Assembly: GCA_921293015.1 (NCBI GenBank)
Contig: OV121092.1
Coordinates: 30,635,764 to 30,699,763 of the forward strand
Direction: 5' to 3'
Length of the DNA: 64,000 nucleotides
DNA from: Phorcus lineatus
Lineage: Eukaryota; Mollusca; Gastropoda; Trochida; Trochidae
Below the pieces are notes generated by a model, which did no database searches, was not told where the DNA came from, and was given only the letters and a program-made list of their open reading frames with translations. Shown piece by piece: positions 49,136-61,614 of the stretch; position 1 is the first letter of the stretch; the number at the start of each line of letters is the position of its first letter. The translations under genes were made by a program, and so were the position numbers.

Positions 49136-51654
49136 TATAAATGATAAACTTTTTCATGCAAGAACATTTCTTGATGAATTTTCTTTTTAAGTTTTAAAGA
49201 CTTTTCCGAAAAGGCGTTGGCTCTTGATTTTCATTTAGTTGAAACAATATTTTATATCATGTTTGAGAGTGAAACAGTAAAAAAAAGTATTTAGAAAGCT
49301 ATAGGGGAGGCTTGCATCATTCACTGTTATTTTCGTTGTAAGTATTTGCTGGTATATTAAGATTGCAACTGATATGATCATATTTGATTTCTTGTAAATT
49401 GAAAAAAAATTAACCTTCATCATCATCATGATAATCTTCAACATAAAAATAAAGCTATGAAAACTACCATAATACATTGACCAATGGAATCACCACTATT
49501 ACTTCATGCATCATCATCATTTCAATCACTCAAATTTCAGATCATTCTAAATAATTGCATCAGTGATGCAAATGGTAAAATAATAAAATCGTTTGAATAG
49601 TTTTACTTTCACCTAAACCCTAACTAGGCTTTATAAAATATCATAAAATTAAAGTAGTCCTCGTTTATTTGACCTGCATGAGAGCAAAAGAGGTCATTTC
49701 CGTTTCTCTCTTGTCTCCACATCGCAATTTCCTTTTATCGATTAGTACAGCCTTGAATCGTGTTACGGGGAAACGAGAGGTCGACGCGGCACAGAATTCT
49801 GAAAATTGCTGGAAATTGGGTCCGGTACTTTGGGGAAAATGGTGATTGAAAAGGCAGTTTTCGGATACGTTGAAGACCTTGGATTTAAACGACACTGAAA
49901 GAAATTCGATCGCATTACTTTCAGTGTTCAGTGAGACAAAGTCTCTTATTTCCTACTGAATTGAATTATGTCAACAACGTCGTTCCAATTTCAATATTGT
50001 CTCAATTTCTTGAATTTATATCTTTTAAAATTGAATTCATCACCTTTTCAAATGACGTAATACATTTTGGTACTTATCGTACGAATACATAGCCATGTAA
50101 TATGAGTTGGGTTTTGAACTCATGGAGAAAGATTTAATCTTTATATTCATGACCATATTATTTTTCAGAAATATTCTTGATAATCAAATTACAATTGTCA
50201 GCACTTACTCAAAATTAATCCATATTTACGATATCTGTACAACGATTTTCACGCGTTGTCCATGCTGAGGAAAGTAACGTGATTGAAACTGCATTTGCCT
50301 CGATAGAAAGGTGTGCGAAGGAATCTCGTGCATAACGTGCAAACGACAAGATAATTGTCAATTTCAGATTTCTTTTTATAGATCGTCTTCAAGTCAGTTT
50401 TCTATCTACTGAAACCATAGAAACCAAACATTAAAAAGCAAAACACTTTTAAGAAACCTTCTTTACTTCTCATAAAGCCACTACACCAAAATATGTACTC
50501 TTTCCTCGCAAGACATGAAATGTCACACCTTTTCCGTACAGCCTTTTCACGCGAATGTGTTAAAACACCCTGTCAACGAACGGTGTTCCATTACAAACAT
50601 CAAAGGCCAAAACACCTTACAGGTAAGTTCAACCTTGTCAGTGGCGTTCCGTTGAGGTATGAAAAACAATAATTATCTTGCGGTAACGACATGAAGAATA
50701 TAATTGGGCCTATGTCAAAGAAATGTACTGTCTAAAGGCCGGTAACATTAATCTCAATTTTCATTTGTTATTTTCAGACGTATATACGAAATCTTCACGG
50801 CGTGGGAAAAACAAGCATGATTATGTTTGACCGATTTTACAGCGATTTGAGTGGAGTCTTTTATTCGAGGCTTTAGAAGATATTCCCTAATCAATAAATC
50901 TTGATAATTACTATCGGTTATATATATAACATCTGCGGTCTCCAAAACTCTCATAATAATTTTTCTTAATAATATTTAACTTCATTACATAACATGATAA
51001 TTTAACACATTGCTTGAAGAAGGATTGTATATACTCAACGCGATAAATTAAGGACCATTAGTACCGTTTTACAAAGATTTTTAACTTACAACCTAAAGAA
51101 ATATTCTCTAAATTTAAATATGCTTATAACTGTGTTTGTGTGTTTTCAATCACCATTCATTAATATATCTATTTTTTTCGATATAGTAATGTTTGAACAT
51201 CTTAAATTCGTTTTGTACATATGTTCGCCTCAAAGTGATCGCTGTCTGATTTCTGGTCAGGCGGACAAGGTCGGTGACCTAACAATGTGAATTTACATTC
51301 TTTCGCGAACGTGCTCAGTGAATGGTAAAAGATTGGTCAAATTATCCCAAGCTCTATGCGGTATTCGCGCATTTACATCTTATACAGATTGTTAAACATG
51401 ATTGTCAGCATTTCTTTCACTTCAGGAACGAAGGTTATTTTTTTAAACATAAAATTACAGGGTAAAATTATATTTCTTCACCCTTCATCATAAATATCAC
51501 AGGCACAATTCCATTCGCGAATCACCATTATGAAATTTTTTAACATCACCATCATAATCAAATATTAAAATACTTATCACCATATACATATATCATGGTT
51601 ATCGAATATCATCTTTATCATCAACGTCATTATAAATTCTTGTTATAATGATCC

Positions 51655-51695
51655 TCATCATTACCATCATCATCAGCATCGTCGTCGTCGTCATT
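51655..51695 (+). repeat. Short imperfect (ATC/GTC)n microsatellite
   Basis: Reads catcattaccatcatcatc and then gtcgtcgtcgtc. Confidence 0.8.
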
Positions 51696-52299
51696 TTCAA
51701 GACCACTGTCATTTCATAAAGAGACAAGCGCGTTGATAAGGTGAACTTCATATTTAACTCAGGGTAACCTTTAAAACAGTCAACTGATTCCTTAAGATTT
51801 GATTTTACAAATAATTCTATTCATATTTGTATTGCAATGCATGTTGAAATCCCATTAAACCTTGAACAAATATTCAAGAATCTCTAACAATATGAATATC
51901 TCTAGTACTTAGTTTCACACTGGTATCAATGCACGGGATGAAATTGATCAAACACGAGCTACAGTGGATCCAAACACGAGGATTTCGTGCTCGACGTGTT
52001 TCTTCCGCCTTTGAAATAGATTGTGCAATTAATCAGATATGAAGTAGCACGGACTTCATGCATTTCACGGTAACTAGGTCGCACAACAAGTGTTATATCA
52101 CCTGTCAATCAAACTGATAGAAGTACATTACGAGATAGTGACAATATTAAAGCTGAATGCTTTATTAAGCATGTTAGCGAACTTCCAAAGCTACATATGA
52201 CCGTGAAATTAACTATTTATAGTTCTGGTTGTTTCTTGTGTATATTGTGCTTGCTTTGATGGCTGACCAAGAAACGAATATAATTTTATTGATAATTAT

Positions 52300-52726
52300 A
52301 TCGGTCTTTCAAATACTCTTCTAAATCACCATTAATAAATTGATATATATTTCCTCTGCAAAAGACAAATATATGACAAATACTGTTTTTCCATGGAAAT
52401 CTAAAAACAGCCTTATTAATACACAGAGGCGGAGATCACACGTTCAATTTACATGGATACTAATTATATAACCTAACAAACACTATGAACTCCAAACTTA
52501 CCTCTTGGCGGCTTTTTATAAGTTACGTTAAAATTACGTTTGGCTGTTTTTACGGTTTTACGGCCGGTTTTCGAACATAATTGCAACTTTCTACCTTCGT
52601 ATTGTCACTGTACAAAACCAATTAGCTTTAAAATGATTCTTTTTGGAACCTTCGACACTTCACGACCAAATGACACCATTGATTAAGTTTGATATATATG
52701 ATTCCATCAACTCACGGAGTGGCTCT
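52300..52726. mobile_element. MITE A, copy 2 (inverted relative to copy 1)
   Basis: The right end cacggagtggctct is followed by TTAA at 52727. Read on the minus strand it follows copy 1 closely: aatcaatggtgtcatttg, tacagtgacaatacgaagg, and taaggctgtttttagatttc. The far TIR near 52.3 kb is not recognisable, so that end is truncated or diverged and the boundary is approximate. Confidence 0.75.
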
Positions 52727-55328
52727 TTAATTTTACTGTTAATCAACAATTCGAAGCGAATGCAGTACGTTTAAGAAAAACACTTTTAAAAGAAACGCCT
52801 TAAATGAAGTAAGTAATCTAATCTAAAGTTCCACATTTCAAATTACCGCAAATGCATCGAATGTAAACGTGTAACATGCATTTCCTGTTACAAAGCAAAG
52901 GTGGTACATGTCTTAAGTGAAATCTACAAGCGTTGATAACACCTATCCACGATCCCACGTGTTCCTCGTATATAACACAGTGATATTTACACATGTTAAT
53001 TTCCCATAACCCTACCCCGCCATACACTATCCAGATAAACCTTTTGATGTACGCTCTTGAATGACAAGTGTTAATTTCAGTTGTTTGTTTATTGCAGCAA
53101 CAGCAGCGATAACATCGAAGACTGTTTGCAACATCTAGATCGGAGTTTACTCAAAGCATGATAAACTTCGAATCAGACGCACTTATTACCGCTATGCGAT
53201 CCACTGTATTTAATCTCCTTACAGTGTTAAAAGGATTCGCTGACAGGACAAACTCATCACTACATCATTACCTCGAACGAGTTTGGCAATGCATGGAGTA
53301 TGTTTCGGCAAGATGAAAGGTCAGGTAAATTAGAACGCTCCATTTGTTTCGTTTGATCCCCTTATACCTGCAGAGATCAACAACATAGTGAATATTAGAC
53401 CCAAGATAATATTTCCAAATCCACGGACCTTTAGATTCTTTGTTATCACAAATTAACCCCTTGAAATCCAAGAGGCAAATAATGGATTACTTTTAGCCAG
53501 ACCAGCCGTTTGTACATTTCAAAGCATAAAGGTCAAATGTCATTCTATAAAGGTCAAGGATCCTTCACGTGTTTATTAAGCCCTCTCTTTTACCTTACGT
53601 TATTGTAGAGGGCTCATATTTCAAGACAAGGAAATTTCAAAGCGACTGAAGCATTCATTTGTCACTGTTAAGTAACCCTTAGTGTAATACAGACCTCTTA
53701 ATGTTTAGATCTCTTTTAAGCATTTGGTGACTATTTTAATTGGGCAACTGACTTTTAACGAAGTAAAGAAAAGCAGCTTCTGAAAAGAATAAATATTTTA
53801 ATTACGCGATTATGCAACCACTGCTTATAATGTTTAGATATTCAAATTCGAAAACATAAATTAGAATTTGCCAAATTTGCCAAATCTTATTTCATGATTA
53901 TACCGTTTGTCATAGTATGTAAGACAAAAGACGTACTGTATGGATCCTGTTCTAAACACAAAATCAAGTATCAAAGTTACATCGTATATGAGTAAAAAAG
54001 TGTAAATTATCAAATACATAAACATTAATCCGCCATAATTTTAAAAACTAACTTTAGGGAAATATTCTAAATGAGGAAATTTAGATTGACCATAACCTAT
54101 TTCAAGCAAAAAAATTGCTGATAAGCGCAAACGCTTTACATTGCAATAGCAATTATATATATAAAGATTGTCCTGCCGTCAGGAGTTCAATGACATTTTC
54201 AAACAACGCACCAAAGATTTCCAGATAATCACGCGATGGGAAAGGGATACCCCTCCCCCCCTTTGTTGCCGAAATAGATATAAGTGATTATCTTGCGTGT
54301 TGCTGTACATTGCAGAAACTGGTTTCTTTGTAATGTGTATGTCTATCAATGAGAAATATTAGTAAGTCGTGTAAATGGTTTTTTTCGTTCGTTCAAAATG
54401 CTTGAAATTTTTTCTGTGAATTTATAACTCTATGTAAAGTGTTTGTCAGTTATCAACATGCTACCTTAATAGCTAGGTTTCATATCTCTATATAAGACTC
54501 GGTTTTCATAGGTATTAAGCATAGCTAAAATACCAGTCTATTACAGTTTTTAAGTACGCCATTAGCAATGTCTCTTTACACTTGACTAATATCTCAAATC
54601 CTATTCCCCAAAAACTTTGATAAATATACATACAATGTACTATGAATATCCCAAATTATCTCCAATAGACCTTCTTTTTCTTCACCTCTTTTGAAACTAT
54701 TTTTACTATCACACGAAACTCCTTGAACAAAACATACATAATTTCGGTTAATATGTATAAATATACCTTGACAAATCGGTTATTAAGCCTTTAATCACTA
54801 TCCTTAACAGTAATTCTTCTTAAGGCCGAAAATACGTTTTTGTTACCTTTCCATGGCTTCTAACCGTGTTATTCTATACAGGTAAATAGTTTTTTTACCG
54901 TATATTTACTCAGGTATGCTCTTTAATGATAGTCAAATCACACAGGTGAGTCGGCGAGATGAAAGGACAAATATCTGTCAATGGGCAGGTAGACCACCCA
55001 ACAATGATATACAAGTTTATGTTTGTAAAGGTATCTGAGCGAATACAAAGATGAAGACAGCTGTTTATTGTAAAAGGTTAAAATAGAACCCAAAGATGCT
55101 TTAGTTAATATGCGTACATTGCGAGTAAAAGGAAATATTTTTCAATGAACTTATATATTTTTAGGTTCATATCTATTGTTTCAAGTTCACAATTTGTTAT
55201 TTGACTTGAAGTTATAATTACATAGCATCTAATAAATTATAAAAAGATTTTATTAATAAAGCACTTTCGTAGTGATATACATATGCGAAAATAATAAGAA
55301 TAAGTGCTTTTTAATTGAATCTCTTGAA

Positions 55329-55510
55329 GTCATTTCAGTGCAGACGTTATTTTACCTGTCTTTTTCAAGGGGAGATAAATCACGAACATAAGAATATGTG
55401 CTTTGAGATGAATGGTATTCAACGATTTATTCAAAGGTCTTATAAAGTCATTTCAGTGCAGACGTTTTTGACACATTTTTTTCAAGGGGAGATAAATCGC
55501 GAACAGGATA
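55329..55510. repeat. Partial two-copy duplication, 118-bp period
   Basis: Phrase gtcatttcagtgcagacgtt at 55329 and 55447, each followed by ttttcaaggggagataaatc. The last phrase resembles the ends of repeats common in molluscs. Confidence 0.7.
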
Positions 55511-55684
55511 CGCATTACCGGTGTCAAGTTGACAAACCACCGTAAACAACTCAGTAAATCTTGCAAAACTCGTAGTCTTTAACTTGACAGCAGTATACAA
55601 TTGCACGTGGAAATCTACACCAGGTCGTCTAGTTAGCACGGACAAAAGGCAATAATCGTGCAAAACCGGAGAGATCGTCGTTTG

Positions 55685-55735
55685 ATTGACAGCTATAAAT
55701 ACGCCGCGTGGAATCTCGCAAGGATGAGAAGTCCG
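55685..55735 (+). promoter_or_regulatory. Possible TATA-type core promoter
   Basis: gacagcTATAAATAcgccgcg (TATA at about 55694) lies in a GC-richer island of about 200 bp. No downstream gene was recognised, so this is weak. Confidence 0.2.
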
Positions 55736-56086
55736 CGATACCCGCTTACTTGGCGCTACACACAATCCCCTCGGGTGCAATAGATGACTTAGAGGGGCAA
55801 AGGGTGGAAGGGGTCGTCTCAAGGAGGAGTTTTATTTTAATGATAAATTTCAAAATCTTCCGACATTCTAATTCAAAATTTGGAACCAGTAAGTGAATAA
55901 ATTCAAGTAGATAATAATTGGGGTTCTGGACCCCAAACCTTGGTCTCCATTATTACCTTTTATTGATTTTGGAATAGGGAATAATTATGTTTTGAACTTT
56001 TATTAAATGATCGAAATTTAATTTCTCATATTTTCAATAAAATTGCTATTTACGTCAAAGTTCATTACTAAAACCTTGAATTTTAT

Positions 56087-56148
56087 CCCAACGTCCATTC
56101 TCTCCCAACAGAGGTAGATCCTCTGTTAGGAGAGAATGCCCAACGTCC
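56087..56148. repeat. Hairpin flanked by 10-bp direct repeats
   Basis: The arms cattctctcc(c)aacagag and ctctgtta-ggagagaatg are near-perfect inverse with a loop of about 6 bp (56096-56138). cccaacgtcc flanks it on both sides (56087-56096 and 56139-56148). Confidence 0.7.
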
Positions 56149-58951
56149 GGACGAATCATTTTGCTTAAATGGATGTACAGGTTCGTTCGGTAATATCTTC
56201 TTCAACAATCTACATTGCGATTGGTTGCAAATAAACAAAAACAATGGCTGACCATTTGCTTTCAATACACGTTTTGAGACAATCCCTTGACAAAAGTCAG
56301 TCGATGAGGGCCAGTGATGGCAAATTTAGATATGCAAGGTCAGGGGTCAAATAAGGCCTTTGTCGATGGCGTCAGACACGTTCCCGAACTCATCTACATA
56401 AAGCCTCGTGATAGCGATATCTCACCATCTAGATTAGGCCGTTCTGGCCACCTTGGGGTATTGGGAGTATTTTGGGGTGTCACGGGGGAGGTGGCATTGA
56501 CATGAATGGCCGGATATTTTGTTATCATGATTAAGAATTATGATCAATCTATATAAAGATATTGTTTGGCATGCGAAGAAAACAATTATCTTCTTCTTTA
56601 TTTTTCATCATTTGAAATTTAGATTACGTCCCTCTTCCAACCTCGGGGTTTAGAGCATATTTTGGTGTTGTTAAAAACCCCTAAAGCCCTTAAAAATATT
56701 CGATATTGAAATTTGATATTGAAAATTTTACATTTAAATAAAATTTTAAAAAATCCCTCGAAGAGATTCTTGATTTCAACCAATCAATTAAAAGGTTCCA
56801 ACTCCCTGATAAAACTTCTAACTAAATTGTCAAATAAAACTATAGAACCAGAAACGTTGATGGTTGTTCGCCCAAGTAATTCTAGGTAATTCTATCCTTC
56901 GCCTCCGAAGTGTTGCTGTGTTTTGATAAATTGTCTGTCTCATTTTCTCATTTCACCATACATAACCATTGACTTAAATTAACAAGACCCTAATGGACAA
57001 AACTATAATATTTTGGCAACATGATTAGTTCAGATTTAAACTTCTAATTTCTTCCCTGGAACCCAATTTGCTAGATTCAATGTATCTGACCATTTATCGT
57101 TAATGAAAAGGTCAGTCATTACCTAAACTGATGTTTTCTTATTTTTTGGGGTACAACTGCTATCTCTATAATCAAGCCCGAATCACTTTGTATTAGTCCA
57201 GACACACGAGTTCAGAAATAAAAATCAAATGTTTCTAAATTGACTTTTCTTTCTAACTGACCCTTTGTAGTCACTACCTCTATACAATGGCTCGGTTGTG
57301 TAAAAAATCGATTCTGACCTGTCTACAGTGAATAAAGCAATGTGTCACAGAGACTATCATATTTCACAGTCAATTTACAAACCTAATTAGGCGGGACACA
57401 GATTTAATTAGTCTCATTTACTAAGTCCACGTTGATTATCAAGTTGCTATCGATGTCAATGTCTGCACGTCTTACACGGCATATATTCCATCATCTGCAC
57501 GGATTTTACGTGACGGTTTCTACACTGCACGGACTTTACGTGGTAGGTATTACGACTAAAGGAAGCGGTTCCTTTGATGTGAAAGGTTATGACCGTCTGA
57601 CATGAAATGTACAAGTCAAATACCATCCTTGCTGTCTGACATGTGATGGACATGAATATTAATGTAATTAACAATAATGGCCTAGCGTATTCACAAAAAG
57701 GGGAGGGTCTAAGGTGAAATACAAAAGTTCAAGGTCACTTTCATCAGAGCGATAGAAAAGGAGATCATTTGGCATGTAATTACAACTATAATCACCCCAA
57801 TCCTAGAAATTGAATAAAACTACCTATGTTCCTTTATTGAGATGCATTTTGAACATGGACTGTTAAATGTACTTGAGATAGTTGATATCGCTTTCAGTTC
57901 AGTTTCAGCACCTTCAGATCGGGCGAGGTTACATAACGTCACTTTTATCGCTTATTTCACGTCCACAAAAACAACTTCCAAGCCCATTGTCAAGATCAAT
58001 GTTCGTTTCCGTAAGAAAAATGATTGTAAGTACTGTATTTCACAGGACGTATAAACCCGGCTTTCAGACAGCTCATCAATAAAGCTTAAGCAAGAATGCG
58101 GAAATGTATAATTGTGAATGGTGTTATAGGAATGATCCCTCTTTCATCAAGTGTCATGTGTTGTAAGTGACTTGATGACTTGTTAATTTCATTTGTAACA
58201 CATCGGTGATATGCTGACACTTTTAATGTAATCTGTTTCCGGGAAAAGCAATATACATGCATGTCAATGACATTGTTACGAACAATTCGCGAAAGGCAGG
58301 AAAAAATATATAGGTTAAAAAGAAGCTGGAAATTAATTCAAGAGTGGGTTTGATTTAAGGAAATAGAGGTTAAACTGTAATTCAAGAACAAAAAGAAAAA
58401 TGTCTCTCGGCTTCTGAGTGTTGGCATATCGGCATGAAGAAGAATAAAGATATTCTTGAATTGGAAGTTCGGTAATAATTTTCACGGACGGAATATAGAC
58501 CAAAGTGAAGAAAATTTCACCAAAGGAACGAATCGACCATGATGATCAAAAGGTCAAAATGGGATGTTCCGAATGAATTGCCAAAAGGCGAACAATGAAC
58601 CCACTGTGAAATTACTTCGTCTGATTAAATTCATCCCGTGACCTCCCAAAATAATGAGGTTAGGGGGTACGAGAGGTGACTTTCCCACAGGACGAATAAC
58701 CATAACAATCTTGACCAAGAGGAATTAAGGCTGACAACCCTATACGGGATGCGACGTTCAAACCCATATCTAATTATCAGTGCATTAAAGGAGAATTATC
58801 ACCCATTTTCAGCCGTAAGGATGAAACGGCACTTAGGTAATTGTGCTTGAGGCCAGACAATAGCGTCGATTTTACATAATGTTATTTCGAACTCGCAAAA
58901 CGTCGTTCATGCATTGAGGATATCTAGTCTTGCAAGCACACCAATGCTTAA

Positions 58952-59378
58952 AGGCACTATAGCACGATTTCGTAGGAAAAATAACCAAATTGAAAACACA
59001 TGTTGAAAACACATTTGTACGACAAGTTCTCAAAGGAACGTACCAAGTTCGGTTAAGCTATATTAATCCGTTTTCTACCTCGACTCATTTACATGCGTCC
59101 ACACTTAAATGGCTGCACAAAGTTTTTGCTTGATACGCGACACCAAAATATACGACCACGGATAATCGAATTGATAAATGAGACTTCTTACCCTCTGAGG
59201 AAAAGTGTCTGCAAGCAGTTCCCGCATGATAATGTCAATTGTTTCTACGACTACGGATAAACTGGTTCAGTAATGGCAGTTAAATAGTTGGCCTTCTGAA
59301 TATTATACACATGGCTGAACTAATATCTATTGGGGAAAATTTAAAAAAATAAAATTTCCGAAAATCGGCTACAGTGCC
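58952..59378. mobile_element. MITE B, near-complete copy (TTAA/TAA flanks)
   Basis: The left end is aggcactatagcacgattt after TTAA (58948-58951); the right end is aaatcggctacagtgcc before TTAA. The two ends are inverted repeats with a few mismatches. About 427 bp, non-coding. The TSD is TTAA or TAA depending on alignment of one A. Confidence 0.75.
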
Positions 59379-61155
59379 TTAATAGTAAGTTAATTAAATT
59401 TTAAAGGTCAATTGAGTGTAAGCGAACACCAATTTGATGTGTCATTTGAGATTTCACACATCGTTCCTGGTTACTATGAATGAAATATAAAAAAAGTTAC
59501 ATTTGGCGAAGCTGGAAATGTTTATGTTTGAGTTTATGCTTCTAATTCACAATCTGTTACTAGCCCCATTGGTTTTTATCTCTCAAGTTACCGCAAGTTC
59601 ATTAAATATAAATAAATTGATAACACGTGCGGCAGAAAATAATCTCACTGACATTTTAAACGCGATGTTGAACTCAATTAAATCGAGCAATTTCTGTTTG
59701 TAGCACATGTCATATCTATCAAATACGTCATTAAGATAACACGCCATGGTTGTTTATCATATGTAAGTGTTATCATATGTGTTATCAGTAAACAACTTAC
59801 TTCAATTTCATAATTTGAAGGACTGGTGTAATTTGAAAGAGTTTTTACAGACATATCTGAAAGCTTTTGTACATGTAGCCTAGAAAAAGCTTGTTACCGG
59901 CAATAACTCATGGTAATAATGGAGATAAATACTTCTAATGTTATTATTATCAAATTCAATGCAATTTGCACAAATTTGAAAAAGACCCCAAAAAAATAGT
60001 ATATAAGAGTAAGACTTTTTTTTAAACATATGCAATTAACTAACGTATATCAATTTAGGGTACTTTATCAAACTCAAATATTATTTCATGAACTAGATGA
60101 AATAGGATTGCACGATATGATATTTGCAGAACGCTTGAGGGTGAAAAAAATGAGAAACAGTTTCTTGACAGTTTCCGCTTGCGAGATATTTTATCTATTT
60201 TTTGTCGCTTAAAGGGCTAGATTCGTTATACACGGAGAATTTCTGTCCCTTATCGCCACATGGCCGAGGAATGGGGATGTCCTGGCTCTCTTGACAGAAA
60301 GTGTTTATGTTGTCTGTCACAGGACCGGCTGGTCATAAACCGTCTGCTACTCTCAGAGCAGTAGAGTGGAATCGGAGGTGAATGAGGCCATCTCTTTCAG
60401 AGAGATGGAATCAAAAAGAAAACAAACTAATTCAATAGCTTTTAGTATATCTATTTAAACTATATCATGTACATTTCTTCTACTAAACACATTCATGGTT
60501 GGTAAACACTCAGTTCAAGGTTTGGATAATGAATATTTTTATAACTATAGGGAAACATGCATAATCCGAACATTGCTTGCTGAGCAATGCTTTTTAGTAA
60601 TTTTAAAAAATGTCTACAGAAAAAGTAACATATTTTTACTCAGGAATAAGATCACTATTACAAGAGAAGATAATATTATTGCTATAAAAAGTGGGAAATA
60701 ATTATAACACTAGGCCTACAATGTTCAGATCTGAAAGCTGAAGCAACCAGCGAATTATATAGTTTATGTCAGTGATATATCCTGTCATATAACAGTCAGG
60801 TACCGACATTGCACAGCTATTTAAAAATGCAAAAACACAATTCAAATATTGTTTTTGACACACATATATACATATGTGGAGCATATATGGCATGCCTATC
60901 AACATTATCTCACATACATTTATCTTTGGGGAGATAAATGACAGTGTTTTCATCATATTTACATGGAAACAGCAAACAACTGTTCTTCATATAGATTCTT
61001 ACATGGGAATTTACATCTGCGATCACGGTTGACATGTGAATCACGTGGGTACAGATTTCTTGTATAGTGTATGAGAGACATGATATATTCAAAATCTGTT
61101 ACTGTTTATTGTTATAAATTAAATTATCAAACCTCTTCAACAAATTTCTTTTTAC

Positions 61156-61305
61156 TTACTTCAGGTTGAATGGTCCATTATCAAACATAGGTAGGATGAA
61201 CCCAATACACAAACCACCCATGCATGTCTCTGTTTTGATAGCAGTGTAGGCACATTGGGATGTAGGCTCATCGGGAACATGCCATATTAATTTGTTACAC
61301 AGCAT
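61156..61305 (-). CDS. Small ORF (49 aa) downstream of the transposase-like gene; unrecognised
   Basis: It starts MLCNKLIWHVPDEPTSQC and continues AYTAIKTETCMGGLCIGF to a TAA. Composition (four Cys, few low-complexity residues) looks protein-like, yet it is too short to judge. A possible splice donor (CTGAA|gtaagt) overlaps the end. It could be a separate exon, a remnant of the same element, or chance. Confidence 0.2.
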   Translation of the reverse strand: MLCNKLIWHVPDEPTSQCAYTAIKTETCMGGLCIGFILPMFDNGPFNLK

Positions 61306-61614
61306 TCAACCAATTGACACATTAACATAATTACATAATGTCAAGTTATGTAACATTCATACATTTAGCTTTAGGAGCAAACATGTCACAGGCTTACAAA
61401 CTACAACAGTCTAAATGAAAAATGCAAATGATAATCTCGATATCTATGAATGTGTGTCTGATTGAAAACATGGCCAAATATAAAACATTTTACTTAATTA
61501 CAGAAATGCAAAAGGCAAGTACAACATATATGCAGTATAATAAGTATAAGATAGCAATTGAGTCACACTTCTTACATTCGCACTATCTACACATTACCTT
61601 ACAAACCTTGTCAA

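Larger units (their letters stand above)
45331..52299. other. Non-coding; 40-bp minisatellite; possible 5' intron of the BMI1-like gene
   Basis: I searched by eye on the minus strand for the missing first RING half (CVLC...CLHSF) and did not find it. Minus-strand frame 49665-49895 (76 codons) is less AT-rich but unrecognised. A 130-bp imperfect duplication occurs around 45445-45710 (gcaacttg.taatacaagtctccac twice). Confidence 0.4.
52727..61155. other. Non-coding; MITE B, short duplications and a hairpin
   Basis: No recognisable gene. Minus-strand frame 55448-55822 (124 codons) overlaps the 118-bp duplication and a GC-richer island and shows no family motif. At 60.24-60.40 kb a GC-richer, non-repetitive block stands out. 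Confidence 0.45.

Noticed and set aside
55448-55822. Minus-strand frame of 124 codons
   Set aside because: Overlaps a partial tandem duplication and a GC-richer patch; no recognisable family.
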